64,000 nt of DNA from RGIG3528 sp045598045 (GCA_045598045.1 JAZLLG010000002.1:1-64000); one strand, 5' to 3'; shown: positions 25,436 to 35,731, numbered from the stretch's first letter. Notes: generated from the sequence alone by a model not told the origin. A program made the numbers and translations.

Positions 25436-27976
25436 ATGACCTTGGTTGAAAATATGAAAAAGCTGTTGCATGAAGTCAAAGATTTATGTAACAGCTATAA
25501 AAAAACAGACACATTACTTCGTGGAGCGTTCGCTTTTTCATACAAGCATCACCGGCTTAAGAAAAACGTGATCTTGTATGAAGCTTTTTTTGGTCGCGGA
25601 ATGCTTTGCGGCCCTTATGCGCTTTTTCTTGAGGCACTGGAGGATCCGAGACTTTCGAAATGTACCCATGTGTGGGTTATAGATTCCGAAGAAGATCTTA
25701 AAGTTTATCAGGAAGAATATAAAGACAAAAAGAATGTACGCTTTGTAAAAACAAATACAAAAAAATACATGAAAGCCCTTGCTACTGCCGGAAGAGTGGT
25801 AAACAATATGGCTTTTATGAACATTTACACAAAAAGGCCCGGCCAGACCTACATAAACACCTGGCACGGCATCCCCTTCAGGAAGTTCGGCTTTGACATT
25901 CCAAATGCTCCGAGAGAAAATACAAACCAGATGCGTAATTTCCTCTGCACGGATTATCTTGTTTCGGCTGACCCGTTTATGACAGAAACCTTCAGAAATT
26001 CCTACAAGCTTGATGGCATTTTTGAAGGAAAAATAATCGAGGGGGCTTATCCGAGACTGGATACCCTTTTCAGATTTTCAAAGGAACAAGTTTTTGAAAA
26101 GCTTGAAAAATACGGGGTTCATCCTGACAGGAATAAAAAAGTCATTCTTTATGCACCGACCTGGCGTGGCGAATATTATTCTCACGCCGACAGTGATGTT
26201 GAGTTCTGTTTTGAATTCAAAAATGAGCTTGAGAAGCTCATTGACACAGATAAATATCAGGTGTTCGTAAGGCTTCACCAGCGTGTTTTCCAGCTCGCAA
26301 GGAACAAGCTGACAGAGTCATGGTTTGTTCCCGCAACAATAGATGCCAATGAAGTTCTCAGCGTAACCGACATACTCGTAACCGATTTTTCAAGCATTTT
26401 TTACGATTTTCTTGCCACCGGGCGTCCGGTTCTGTTTTTTGCTGAGAATTGCGAGCCGTATCGGACGGGAGAAGGGATATATATGCCTTACGAAAGCCTG
26501 CCCGGCCCTTCGGCATCAACGATTTCAGAACTTGCAGACATTGTTAATGACATTGACAACGTTTCGGAGAACTGGAGAGAACGTTACAATGCGGTTCGAA
26601 AGCTTGTTAATGCATATTCCGACGGTAGTGCTTCAAAACGCATAATTAATACCGCTTTTTTCGGAAACGAGGACGGGTGTGCTGTGAAGAACTTCAGAAA
26701 CGATAAAAAGAAGCTCTTGATTTCCCGTGGAAAAATGAAGCTTAACGGCATCACCACGACATTTGTAAATCTTCTAAAGGAGATTGATTACGACAAGTAT
26801 GATGTTTCGGTAATGATTTCGAGAAGTGACATCGACCGTGAAATACACACCTTTGACCTTATTAATTCGAAGGCGCGCATTTTATACAGGAACACAACTT
26901 TGGACCTTACATGTGTTGAGAACCTCAGACATCGTATTAATCTTGCATTCGGCACAAAGACGCCTTATCAGAAAATATACAAAAAAGAGTGGATAAGATC
27001 ATTTGGCGATGTTAAGTTCGATGCAGTCGTTGACTTTGAAGGATACAGCCTTTTCCACCAGCTCCTCTTGTTGCAGGCGGAAAATGCGCGTCATCTTATA
27101 TGGCTTCACAGTGACATGAAAAATGAATGCCTTACCAAGTACGACTGGCTTGTAAACGTTTTCAGAATGTACAGGTTCTTTGATAAGGTTGTTGCCTGCG
27201 GCAAAAGCATCGGCAGGGTAAGCGCCGAAAAGTTGGGTGAATACATTCCCGAAGGCAAGCTTACGTATTCACGAAACATTATTGATTTCGATAAGATCAA
27301 AAATCTTTCCGATGACAGCAATATCAAGCTTGTTGACGGCAAAAAGATGTTTGTCGCAAAGGAAGCGGATACCGTCGTTAAATGGGTAAACAAAGAACTG
27401 GTCAATGAAGTTTACGAGGCTGAATATGTCCCTTATACTCCTGAGTTTACCGCTTCGGGAGAGAGGAATTTCCGCTTTGCCGCTCTCGGACGTCCAAGCC
27501 CCGAGAAAAACCATGAAAACCTTATAAAGGCTTTCGCAAAGCTTCATAAGACGTATCCAAATACTTACCTTTACATTCTCGGAATGGGGCCGCTTTACGA
27601 TGAATTAAAAACGCTCGCGGAAAAGCTTGGAGTAGAAAAAAATGTGTATCTTCCCGGACATGTAAACAACCCGTATATCATCATGAAGCATTGCGACTGC
27701 TTTGTATTCCCTTCGTTTTATGAGGCATATCCGGTTGTTGCTTTTGAGGCAAGGACGCTTGGGATGCCCATAGTTATGTCGCATTTTGATACGGTGGATG
27801 ATGTCATGCTCGAAAACGGACAGGAACTTATCGGATTTGACGAAAAGGACATTCTTGAAGGAATGACGGATTTTATCAACGGGAAAGTGCCTTCCGGTTA
27901 CGAATTCAATTATGAGGCATACAACAGAGATTGTATGAATGAGTTTTATAAAGTTATAGGAGAGGAGACTGTCTGA
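25436..27976 (+). CDS. CDP-glycerol glycerophosphotransferase fused to GT4 glycosyltransferase, copy 1
   Basis: An 846-residue cytoplasmic-face protein with two modules. Residues 30-405 resemble TagB/TagF-type CDP-glycerol glycerophosphotransferases: INTWHGIPF, ILYAPTWRGEY, RLHQR and TDFSSIFYDFLATGRP, the last binding the nucleotide. Residues 425-846 are a GT4 glycosyltransferase: SRGKMKLNGITTTFVNLL, ALGRPSPEKNHENL, ILGMGPLYDEL and the E-x7-E site (SFYEAYPVVAFEA). It should add glycerol phosphate and a sugar to a teichoic acid-like or capsular polymer. The ATG at 25436 has GGAG 5 bases upstream. The next gene has the same layout. Confidence 0.88.
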   Translation: MTLVENMKKLLHEVKDLCNSYKKTDTLLRGAFAFSYKHHRLKKNVILYEAFFGRGMLCGPYALFLEALEDPRLSKCTHVWVIDSEEDLKVYQEEYKDKKNVRFVKTNTKKYMKALATAGRVVNNMAFMNIYTKRPGQTYINTWHGIPFRKFGFDIPNAPRENTNQMRNFLCTDYLVSADPFMTETFRNSYKLDGIFEGKIIEGAYPRLDTLFRFSKEQVFEKLEKYGVHPDRNKKVILYAPTWRGEYYSHADSDVEFCFEFKNELEKLIDTDKYQVFVRLHQRVFQLARNKLTESWFVPATIDANEVLSVTDILVTDFSSIFYDFLATGRPVLFFAENCEPYRTGEGIYMPYESLPGPSASTISELADIVNDIDNVSENWRERYNAVRKLVNAYSDGSASKRIINTAFFGNEDGCAVKNFRNDKKKLLISRGKMKLNGITTTFVNLLKEIDYDKYDVSVMISRSDIDREIHTFDLINSKARILYRNTTLDLTCVENLRHRINLAFGTKTPYQKIYKKEWIRSFGDVKFDAVVDFEGYSLFHQLLLLQAENARHLIWLHSDMKNECLTKYDWLVNVFRMYRFFDKVVACGKSIGRVSAEKLGEYIPEGKLTYSRNIIDFDKIKNLSDDSNIKLVDGKKMFVAKEADTVVKWVNKELVNEVYEAEYVPYTPEFTASGERNFRFAALGRPSPEKNHENLIKAFAKLHKTYPNTYLYILGMGPLYDELKTLAEKLGVEKNVYLPGHVNNPYIIMKHCDCFVFPSFYEAYPVVAFEARTLGMPIVMSHFDTVDDVMLENGQELIGFDEKDILEGMTDFINGKVPSGYEFNYEAYNRDCMNEFYKVIGEETV

Positions 27977-28002
27977 AACCGCGGACAGGCTGAAATGATA
28001 CT

Positions 28003-30558
28003 ATGAATCCGGTTATTAAAAACATAAAAAGAATTCTTCATATACCGATAGGAGGCGTTAAGTTCATTAAACGTTTTTTCCAGCCGGCATCCTTAAGAAG
28101 AGGCATATATGCTTCATTCTACGAAAGAAAGAAGCTTAAAGAAAACGTCATTCTGTACGAGGCTTTCTTTGGAAGAGGAATGCTTTGCGGGCCTTATGCA
28201 CTTTTTCTTGAGGCGCTTTCGGACGAACGATTTAAGAACTTCACTCACGTCTGGGTCATGGAAAGCAAGGAAGAAAAGAAAAGGCTTCAGGAAGAATATA
28301 AAGCTTATAAAAACGTTAAGTTTATCGACTACGGAAAAGTTAAGTACGTCAAGTATCTTACAACTGCAAAATATCTTGTAAATAACGTAACATTCCCTTC
28401 TTACTACACTAAAAAAGAGGGACAGATATACATTAACACATGGCACGGAATACCTTTGAAAACGCTTGGCTACGACATGCCCGACGGCTGTGTCGAGATT
28501 TCAAACGTTGAGAGAAACTTCCTTTCGGTGGATTATCTCATATCAGCCAACCCGTTCCTTACGGATGTCTACAAAAGAGGCTACAAGCTTGAAGGCATTT
28601 TCAACGGAAAGATTGTTGAGGAAGGCTATCCCAGACTTGATACACTTTTCAGATTTTCAAGGGAAGAAGTGCTTAATAAGCTTGAAAAGCTTGGAATCAA
28701 TATAGACCGAAACAAGAAAATCATTCTTTACGCCCCTACATGGAAGGGCGTAAATTATGCCCATGCCGAGGCAGGAGTGGAAGAGTACTTTGAGTTTAAG
28801 GAGAAACTTGAAAAATCAATTGATACAAGCAAGTATCAGATTCTCGTTAAGCCTCATCAGAGAGTTTTCCAGCTTGCTCATGATAAGATGACGGAGCCGT
28901 TCTTTGTACCGGCTACGATTGATGCAAACGAGATATTAAGCGTCACAGATATACTTGTCAGTGATTTCTCCAGTATTTTCTATGACTTCCTGGCAACAAA
29001 GCGTCCCATTCTTTTCTACATAAAGGACATAGAAACATACAGAGAGCAGCGGGGAATGTATCATTCCGTCGATACTCATCTTCCGGGACCGAATGTTCAG
29101 ACACTCGAAGATCTTGCAAAGCTTATAAATGACATTGACAGTGTTTCCGCACAGTGGATGCCTAAGTACGAAGAACTTCAAAAGTATGCCAATGCGTATT
29201 GCGACGGACATATTTCAAAGAAAATACTTGAGATGGCTTTCTTTGGAAAGGAAGAAGGTTACAGGTTCTGCAAGGCTGAAACCAACAAGAAAAAGATTTT
29301 CATGTTCAGAGGAAAGATGCTTAAAAACGGCATCACAAGCTCTATGATTAATCTCCTGAACAGAATCGATTACGATAAATATGATATCACTCTCCTGATT
29401 GTAAACTGCAAGGAAGATACGCAGGTCAAGGCATATCGTAACATTAATCCTAACGTTAGAGTGCTTTACAGGAACTCCACCTTTAATGTTACCTTCTTCG
29501 AAAACATTAAGATGAAGCTGAGACACCGTTTTAAGACAAAAACACCTTTCAGAAAGGTGTTCAGAAACGACTGGATCCGCACGGTTGGCGATTCAAAGTT
29601 CGATGTTATCGTTGATTTTGAAGGCTACAACGTTTATTTCCAGCAGATGATTCTTCAGGCGGAAAATACTCCGAAATACGAGTGGCTGCACAATGACATG
29701 TACAGAGAGTACATGACTAAAATGAGCTGGCTGCCCAACATCTTCCGCAATTACAAGTATTTTGACGGAATAGTTGCGTGCGGTAAGGAAATAGGCCGCG
29801 TCAATAAAGAGCATCTTTGCGAAAAGTACATTGACAGCAAAAAGCTTACTTATGCACATAATGTAATCGATTTTGAGCGAGTGAATGAGCTTTCAAAAGA
29901 GGAACATATGGGTGAACTTAACGGAAAGCCCGCGTTTGTTCTTCATGAAGCATATACCCTTGAAAGTGAAGCGAAGAGGGGCAAGATTGTTTCGGAAAAC
30001 TTTGAAAAGGATTATCTTACCGAAGTTCCCGCGTACACCAGTGACGGAAAGAAAAACACACGCTTCGTTGCAGTCGGAAGGCTCAGCCTTGAGAAAAACC
30101 ACAAGTGCCTCATAGAAGCCTTCGCGAAGCTTTTGAAGGAGCAGCCGGATGCATATCTTTACATTCTCGGTGACGGCCCTCTCCTTAAAGAGCTTAGATC
30201 TCTTGCAGATTCACTTGGCGTAACCGGTCACGTTTTGATTCCCGGTCACGTTTCCAATCCATATATCGTTATGAAACACAGCGATTGTCTCATACTTCCT
30301 TCACTTCACGAAGGTCAGCCTCTTGTTGTGAATGAAGCACGTGCCCTCGGACTGCCCATTATTCTTTCTGATTTTTCATCCGTAAACGGTGTCCTTATGG
30401 AAAAAGGTCAGCTGCTGATCGGACATGAAACTGAGGACATTTACAAGGGCCTTTTGGGGTATTTCGAAGGTAAAGTTCCGAAGGACTATGTTTTTGATTA
30501 CGAGGAATATAACAGACGGGCTGTTGAAGAATTCTACAGCGCAATAGGAGTTAATTAA
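28003..30558 (+). CDS. CDP-glycerol glycerophosphotransferase fused to GT4 glycosyltransferase, copy 2
   Basis: An 851-residue tandem paralogue of the preceding protein, with the same two modules in the same order: INTWHGIPLKTLG, ILYAPTWKGV, KPHQR and SDFSSIFYDFLATKRP in the first; FRGKMLKNGITSSMINLL, AVGRLSLEKNHKCL, ILGDGPLLKEL and LHEGQPLVVNEA in the second. The start lacks a strong SD site, so translation may depend on the upstream gene 26 bases away. Its stop overlaps the next start (TAATG). Divergence from copy 1 suggests different acceptors or sugars rather than a recent duplication. Confidence 0.88.
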   Translation: MNPVIKNIKRILHIPIGGVKFIKRFFQPASLRRGIYASFYERKKLKENVILYEAFFGRGMLCGPYALFLEALSDERFKNFTHVWVMESKEEKKRLQEEYKAYKNVKFIDYGKVKYVKYLTTAKYLVNNVTFPSYYTKKEGQIYINTWHGIPLKTLGYDMPDGCVEISNVERNFLSVDYLISANPFLTDVYKRGYKLEGIFNGKIVEEGYPRLDTLFRFSREEVLNKLEKLGINIDRNKKIILYAPTWKGVNYAHAEAGVEEYFEFKEKLEKSIDTSKYQILVKPHQRVFQLAHDKMTEPFFVPATIDANEILSVTDILVSDFSSIFYDFLATKRPILFYIKDIETYREQRGMYHSVDTHLPGPNVQTLEDLAKLINDIDSVSAQWMPKYEELQKYANAYCDGHISKKILEMAFFGKEEGYRFCKAETNKKKIFMFRGKMLKNGITSSMINLLNRIDYDKYDITLLIVNCKEDTQVKAYRNINPNVRVLYRNSTFNVTFFENIKMKLRHRFKTKTPFRKVFRNDWIRTVGDSKFDVIVDFEGYNVYFQQMILQAENTPKYEWLHNDMYREYMTKMSWLPNIFRNYKYFDGIVACGKEIGRVNKEHLCEKYIDSKKLTYAHNVIDFERVNELSKEEHMGELNGKPAFVLHEAYTLESEAKRGKIVSENFEKDYLTEVPAYTSDGKKNTRFVAVGRLSLEKNHKCLIEAFAKLLKEQPDAYLYILGDGPLLKELRSLADSLGVTGHVLIPGHVSNPYIVMKHSDCLILPSLHEGQPLVVNEARALGLPIILSDFSSVNGVLMEKGQLLIGHETEDIYKGLLGYFEGKVPKDYVFDYEEYNRRAVEEFYSAIGVN

Positions 30559-31694
30559 TGAACATCCTGATTTTCAGGGGGAAATGCAAGCCTAACGGAA
30601 TAAACACGGCACTTATCAATTTGCTGAACGGCCTGAATCCGGAAAAGGATTCGGTTACGCTTTTGTTAGTGAAAAGCAGGCGCTATGATGAGCGGGACAC
30701 CCTTGATAAAATCAGTCCGAAAATCAAGGTGATTGTCAGGGAAACAGGTGCCAGAGGAGCGTTTTATGAACAGCTTATCCGAAAGACACCCGCTGATATT
30801 TCCAAAACAAAAGGCTTTAAAAAGTATCTTGAAAAAGAGCGTAAACTTCTGTTCGGCGATGAAGAATTTGACGTATGCATCGATTTCGACGGCTACAACA
30901 TATACTACTACCACCTTCTTCTTGGAATGAAAGCGAAACATTATGTGTGGCTTCACAACGATATGATGTCGGAGATGGAAAAAAGGTCCCCGTGGCTCAA
31001 AAGAAATTTCAGCCTGTACAACAGGTTTGACAAAGTCATTTCCTGCGGTGAGAGTGTATGTAAGGTCAACAGAGAAAGGCTTTCCGATAAATATTCCATA
31101 CCGGCTCACAAATTTGTTTATGCATCAAACCTATGTGATGCAGAGAGAGTCATTGCACTGTCTGAAGAGGAAACCAAATGGAAGCTCCCTGTTTCGGGAA
31201 TGAAATTTGTAACGTGCGGAAGATGCAGTGTTGAAAAGAACCACATTTCTTTGATAAGAGCGTTCAAAAAGTATGCCATGGAAGATGAGAACGCATATCT
31301 TGTAATTCTTGGCGACGGGCCGTTGTTCGAAAAGGAGCGGGCCGAAGCGGGCGACCTTCTCGAAGCAGGCAGAATAATTATGCCGGGTAGCCTTCAGAAT
31401 CCATACGCAGTAATGAAACAGTGCAGCTGCTTCATACTTCCTTCATTACATGAAGGGCAGCCGATGGTTATTAAAGAGGCTAGAATACTTGGTCTTCCGA
31501 TTATTGTTTCCGACTTCATGAGTGTTAATGATTGTCTTCTTGAAAACGGACAGCTGCTGACGAAAACGGATGAGGAATCCCTTTACGCAGCACTTAAGGC
31601 TTTTAAAGAAGGAAAAGTACCGACGGAGTATGTTTATTCCGCGGAAAAGGAGAATGAAAAGGCTTTACGGGAGTTTTTCGATGCCGTAAGCTGA
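30558..31694 (+). CDS. GT4 glycosyltransferase, stand-alone copy
   Basis: A 378-residue protein equivalent to the C-terminal module of the two upstream fusions but without the glycerophosphotransferase part: FRGKCKPNGINTALINLL at the start, WLHNDMMSEMEKRSPWL, TCGRCSVEKNHISL, ILGDGPLFEKE and LHEGQPMVIKEA carrying the E-x7-E motif. It is coupled to copy 2 by a TAATG overlap. It probably adds a sugar to the same surface polymer. A promoter-like pair follows before leuS, so the polymer transcript may end or thin out here, although no terminator hairpin is visible. Confidence 0.9.
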   Translation: MNILIFRGKCKPNGINTALINLLNGLNPEKDSVTLLLVKSRRYDERDTLDKISPKIKVIVRETGARGAFYEQLIRKTPADISKTKGFKKYLEKERKLLFGDEEFDVCIDFDGYNIYYYHLLLGMKAKHYVWLHNDMMSEMEKRSPWLKRNFSLYNRFDKVISCGESVCKVNRERLSDKYSIPAHKFVYASNLCDAERVIALSEEETKWKLPVSGMKFVTCGRCSVEKNHISLIRAFKKYAMEDENAYLVILGDGPLFEKERAEAGDLLEAGRIIMPGSLQNPYAVMKQCSCFILPSLHEGQPMVIKEARILGLPIIVSDFMSVNDCLLENGQLLTKTDEESLYAALKAFKEGKVPTEYVYSAEKENEKALREFFDAVS

Positions 31695-31700
31695 AAAATC

Positions 31701-31729
31701 TTGAAAAACACACTGATAAGGTGTATAAA
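31701..31729 (+). promoter_or_regulatory. leuS promoter
   Basis: TTGAAA (31701-31706) and TATAAA (31724-31729) with a 17-base spacer. The leader is then only about 30 bases, too short for a T-box. Confidence 0.55.
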
Positions 31730-31765
31730 AGTAGAAAATTTGCAATTCAGTTAAGGAGAAATACT

Positions 31766-34189
31766 ATGGTCAGAGAATACAATCCCGAAGCAATTGAGAA
31801 AAAATGGCACAAGTATTGGGAAGAAAATGACACTTTCAAAACAGACGTATGGGACTTTTCAAAGCCCAAGTTTTACGCACTTGATATGTTTCCGTATCCT
31901 TCAGGGGTTGGTCTCCATGCCGGACATCCCGAAGGCTATACAGCTACGGACATTATTTCCAGAATGAAGAGAATGCAGGGCTACAATGTCCTTCATCCCA
32001 TGGGTTATGATTCCTTCGGCCTTCCCGCAGAACAGTACGCCGTTACAACGGGCAATCATCCCAACGGTTTTACGCAGAAAAACATTAAAACATTTACCGG
32101 TCAGCTTAAGGAACTTGGCTTTGACTACGACTGGTCAAAGTGCATAGCCACAAGCGATCCTTCATTCTATAAATGGACACAGTGGATTTTCAAGCAGCTT
32201 TATCTTGACGGCTACGCTAAGCACATCGATATGCCCGTAAACTGGTGCGAAGAGCTTGGTACCGTTCTTTCCAACGATGAAGTAATCGATGGAAAGTCGG
32301 AGCGTGGCGGCTTCCCTGTTGTCAGAAAGAATATGAAGCAATGGGTCATCGACCAGCCTGCTTTTGCAGAAAAGCTTCTTGAAGGACTTAATGAAATCGA
32401 TTGGCCCGAGTCCACAAAGGATATGCAGCGTCATTGGATCGGAAAGTCCGAAGGCGTGGAAGTTAAGTTCAAGATTGTCGGAGGCGGAGAGTTCTCCATC
32501 TTCACAACATGTATTGAAACCATCTACGGCATTACCTTCATGGTACTTGCTCCCGACGGTGACATCGTTGAAAAACTCCTTGACAGAGTTGAAAACCTTG
32601 ACGAAGTTAAGGCATACATTGAAGAAACAAAGAAGAAAAACGACATGGACCGTACCGAGCTCAATAAGGGCAAGACGGGTTGTGAGTTAAAGGGGCTTAA
32701 GGCTGTTAACCCCGTCAACGGACGTGAGGTTGCTCTTTTCCTCGGTGATTTCGTTCTTGCAAGCTACGGCACCGGTGCCGTAATGGCTGTTCCGTCACAT
32801 GACCAGCGTGACTTCGAATATGCACAGGTTCACAACATCCCTATGATTCAGGTTATTGAGGGTGCGGATGTTTCCGAGCATGCTTTCGAGAAGGGTGATT
32901 ACCTCGGAAAGGGTTGCAAGCTCATTAATTCCGAAGAGTTCACAGGCCTCACTGTTGAAGAAGCAAAGAAAGCAATTACAGATAAGCTTGTTGCTATGGG
33001 CGTTGCAAAACGCACGGTAAATTATCACTTCAGAGAGTGGATTTTTGCCCGTCAGCGTTACTGGGGCGAGCCTGTTCCGGTATTCTACGACGAAGAAGGA
33101 AACATCCACTGCCTTGAGGATGAGGAACTTCCGCTTGTACTTCCCGAACTTGAAGACTACAAGGGCCATAACGGAAAAGCACCTCTTGAAAATGCCACAG
33201 AATGGAAGAAGTACGAGAAGAACGGCGTGAAGGGTATAAGAGAAACATCCACAATGCCCGGTTCAGCCGGTTCCAGCTGGTATTACATGCGATATATCGA
33301 TCCCAATAACGATAAGGAATTCTGCGATCAGAAGCTTTTGAAACATTGGCTTCCCGTAGACCTTTACATCGGCGGTCCCGAGCATGCCGTAGGTCATCTT
33401 ATGTATGCAAGAATCTGGAACAGATTCCTCTACGACAAGGGCCTTTCTCCTGTAAAGGAGCCTTTCAAGAAGCTTGTTCACCAGGGTATGATTCTCGGCT
33501 CCAACGGCATCAAGATGGGTAAGCGTTTCCCTGAATTTGTCGTAAATCCTTCCGACATCGTTAATAAGTACGGCGCTGATACACTTCGCCTTTACGAGAT
33601 GTTCATGGGAGCTCTTGAAGCTTCAAAGCCTTGGAGCAATCAGGGTGTTGAAGGTGCAAGACGTTTCATCAACCGTGTATGGGCTTTCTTCACAGACGAA
33701 GAGAAGCTTACGGATACAGATAACGAGACACTTAAGAAGGCATATCATCAGACAATCAAAAAGGTTACTCATGACTATGAGACGCTCGGTTTCAACACAG
33801 CCATCAGTCAGCTCATGATTTTTGTAAATAAGTGCTACGAGGAGAAGACATGTCCTCGTGAATACGCTGAAGGTTTCATTAAGATGTTCTCATGCGTATG
33901 TCCTCACGTTGGCGAAGAAATCTGGGAAATCCTCGGACACAATTCTTCAATTGCTCATGAATCATGGCCTGTTCTTGACGAGAGCGCTCTTGTTGAGGAT
34001 ACCGTTGAAATCGGTGTTCAGGTTAACGGTAAGCTTCGTGGCGTTGTAAAGCTTGGTGTTGATGAAGAGAGTGCTTCTGCTCTTGCAAAGGCAAAAGAAG
34101 TTGAAAGCGTTAAGCCTTTCGTGGATGGAAAGACAGTTGTCAAGGAAATCTACGTCAAAGGAAAGATTGTAAACATAGTGGTAAAATAA
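31766..34189 (+). CDS. leuS: Leucyl-tRNA synthetase
   Basis: An 807-residue class I synthetase, normal length. The HIGH motif appears as GLHAGHPEGY, and the CP1 editing domain keeps TGAVMAVPSHDQRDFEY with its editing Asp. The tRNA-contact GSSWYYMRY region is also present. The KMSKS loop is changed to IKMGKRFPEF, which I recall from related clostridial LeuRS. A C-terminal domain ends in KEIYVKGKIVNIVVK. AAGGAG precedes the ATG at 31766; the frame from 31721 has no SD site. nfo starts directly after the stop codon. Confidence 0.96.
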   Translation: MVREYNPEAIEKKWHKYWEENDTFKTDVWDFSKPKFYALDMFPYPSGVGLHAGHPEGYTATDIISRMKRMQGYNVLHPMGYDSFGLPAEQYAVTTGNHPNGFTQKNIKTFTGQLKELGFDYDWSKCIATSDPSFYKWTQWIFKQLYLDGYAKHIDMPVNWCEELGTVLSNDEVIDGKSERGGFPVVRKNMKQWVIDQPAFAEKLLEGLNEIDWPESTKDMQRHWIGKSEGVEVKFKIVGGGEFSIFTTCIETIYGITFMVLAPDGDIVEKLLDRVENLDEVKAYIEETKKKNDMDRTELNKGKTGCELKGLKAVNPVNGREVALFLGDFVLASYGTGAVMAVPSHDQRDFEYAQVHNIPMIQVIEGADVSEHAFEKGDYLGKGCKLINSEEFTGLTVEEAKKAITDKLVAMGVAKRTVNYHFREWIFARQRYWGEPVPVFYDEEGNIHCLEDEELPLVLPELEDYKGHNGKAPLENATEWKKYEKNGVKGIRETSTMPGSAGSSWYYMRYIDPNNDKEFCDQKLLKHWLPVDLYIGGPEHAVGHLMYARIWNRFLYDKGLSPVKEPFKKLVHQGMILGSNGIKMGKRFPEFVVNPSDIVNKYGADTLRLYEMFMGALEASKPWSNQGVEGARRFINRVWAFFTDEEKLTDTDNETLKKAYHQTIKKVTHDYETLGFNTAISQLMIFVNKCYEEKTCPREYAEGFIKMFSCVCPHVGEEIWEILGHNSSIAHESWPVLDESALVEDTVEIGVQVNGKLRGVVKLGVDEESASALAKAKEVESVKPFVDGKTVVKEIYVKGKIVNIVVK

Positions 34190-35032
34190 ATGAACGATAT
34201 CTTACTCGGCTCCCATGTGGGAATGAGCGGTAAGGAAATGTTTCTTGGCTCCGTACGTGAAGCTCTTTCCTACGGGGCCAATACATTTATGCTCTACACG
34301 GGAGCTCCCCAGAACACGAAAAGAAAAGAAATAAGCGAACTGAACATCGAAGCGGGTGCCGCTGCCATGAAAGAAAGCGGAATAAGCCGCTTTGTTGTGC
34401 ATGCTCCTTACATCATTAATCTTGCCAATGCAGTTAAGCCGGAAACATTTTCCCTGGCCGTTGACTTCCTCCGTAAAGAAATAGAAAGAACGGAAGCAAT
34501 GGGCGCAGAGACATTGATTCTTCATCCGGGCGCACATGTAGGGGAAGGCGTTGAAACAGGTATTAAAAAGATTTGTGAGGGCCTGAACGAAGTGCTTACT
34601 CCCGACATGAAGATTACGGTTTCCCTTGAAACGATGGCTGGAAAGGGAAGCGAAGTCGGAAGAAGCTTCGAGGAACTGGCAGCGATATTTGACGGAGTTA
34701 AGCTGAACAGCCTTCTCCGCGTCTGCTTTGACACGTGTCACACATGGGACAGCGGTTATGACATTGTTAATGACTTTGACGGTGTTATCAGCAGGTTTGA
34801 TTCACTTCTTGGACTTAGTAAAATAGCTGCTTTTCACATTAATGACAGCAAAAACGAAAAAGGTGCCGCAAAGGATCGTCATGCGAATATCGGTGACGGA
34901 TTTATCGGAACCGAGGCTTTGAAAAGGATTGTTTGGGACGAACGGTTTTCCGATGTGCCGAAGATTCTGGAAACACCTTACATAAACGATGAAGCACCTT
35001 ATAAACACGAAATAGAGCTTTTAAGACAGTAG
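34190..35032 (+). CDS. nfo: Endonuclease IV (AP endonuclease family 2)
   Basis: A 280-residue DNA-repair enzyme that cuts 5' of abasic sites. The three-zinc site is spread over the usual motifs: VVHAPYIINLAN, TLILHPGAH, VSLETMAGKGSEVG, VCFDTCHTWDSGYD, FHINDSKN and KDRHANIGDGFIG. The start codon abuts the leuS stop without its own strong SD site, so it is likely translated by coupling. No other repair gene is near; the placement looks like a housekeeping operon. Confidence 0.95.
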   Translation: MNDILLGSHVGMSGKEMFLGSVREALSYGANTFMLYTGAPQNTKRKEISELNIEAGAAAMKESGISRFVVHAPYIINLANAVKPETFSLAVDFLRKEIERTEAMGAETLILHPGAHVGEGVETGIKKICEGLNEVLTPDMKITVSLETMAGKGSEVGRSFEELAAIFDGVKLNSLLRVCFDTCHTWDSGYDIVNDFDGVISRFDSLLGLSKIAAFHINDSKNEKGAAKDRHANIGDGFIGTEALKRIVWDERFSDVPKILETPYINDEAPYKHEIELLRQ

Positions 35033-35058
35033 TTTCTTTTGAATTAAAGGGAAAATAA

Positions 35059-35730
35059 GTGACGGAGTCTGTTAAAACCGAATTTCATATTCACACAAGA
35101 TTTTCCAAGGACAGCCTTTTGACCGGGCCGTTCCTTCTTTTGATGTGCAAGTTCAGAAAGATAAAATGTATTGCCATAACGGATCATAATGAGCTGAAAG
35201 GCGCTTTATCTTATCGGAATTCATTCGAGAAAAAAGGAATAAGGGTAATCCCCGGAGAAGAGATTTTCAGCAAGGACGGCGAAATCATCGGCTTGTTCCT
35301 GAAAGAACGTATTGAGCCCGGGATGTCTGCGGAAAAAACTGCAAAAGAAATAAAAAAACAGGGCGGGATGGTTTATATTCCGCATCCATATGACGAAAAA
35401 AGATATAAGACGGTTATCAAAGAAGACGCTCTGCAAAGAATAATCGGCGACGTGGACATTATTGAGGTTCACAACGGTAGAAATGTGTCGCCGGCATTTT
35501 CGGAAAAGCAGAAAGAGATACAGAGTATGTACGGGAAAACAGCCTGTGTCGGAAGTGATGCGCATACTTTCTTTGAAATTGGGAGAAATTATGCAAAGCT
35601 TTCCTCCGTGGAGAAGGATGAGCTTTTGAAGGCGCTTGAAACAGCGGAATTCACTGAAAGGAAATGTCTGTTCCTTTCCCACAAGTGGACTATCGTTGCG
35701 AAGCTTTTGAAGCGCTTCGGAAGGGGATAA
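35059..35730 (+). CDS. PHP-domain phosphoesterase, GTG start
   Basis: A 223-residue protein of the polymerase-and-histidinol-phosphatase family. Metal-binding residues are visible: HIHTRFSKDS, AITDHNEL, IPGEE, IPHPYDE, VHNGRN and GSDAH. Stand-alone proteins of this type hydrolyse small phosphate esters or cyclic phosphates; the substrate is unknown. The start is GTG at 35059, with AAAGGGAA upstream. It is followed after one base by the phosphoribosyltransferase-like gene and then LicD, so the three form a unit behind the surface polymer genes. Confidence 0.85.
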   Translation: MTESVKTEFHIHTRFSKDSLLTGPFLLLMCKFRKIKCIAITDHNELKGALSYRNSFEKKGIRVIPGEEIFSKDGEIIGLFLKERIEPGMSAEKTAKEIKKQGGMVYIPHPYDEKRYKTVIKEDALQRIIGDVDIIEVHNGRNVSPAFSEKQKEIQSMYGKTACVGSDAHTFFEIGRNYAKLSSVEKDELLKALETAEFTERKCLFLSHKWTIVAKLLKRFGRG

Positions 35731-35731
35731 A

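Noticed and set aside
31695..31765. T-box leader for leuS
   Set aside because: Only about 70 bases separate leuS from the upstream gene and no T-box sequence or antiterminator is seen.
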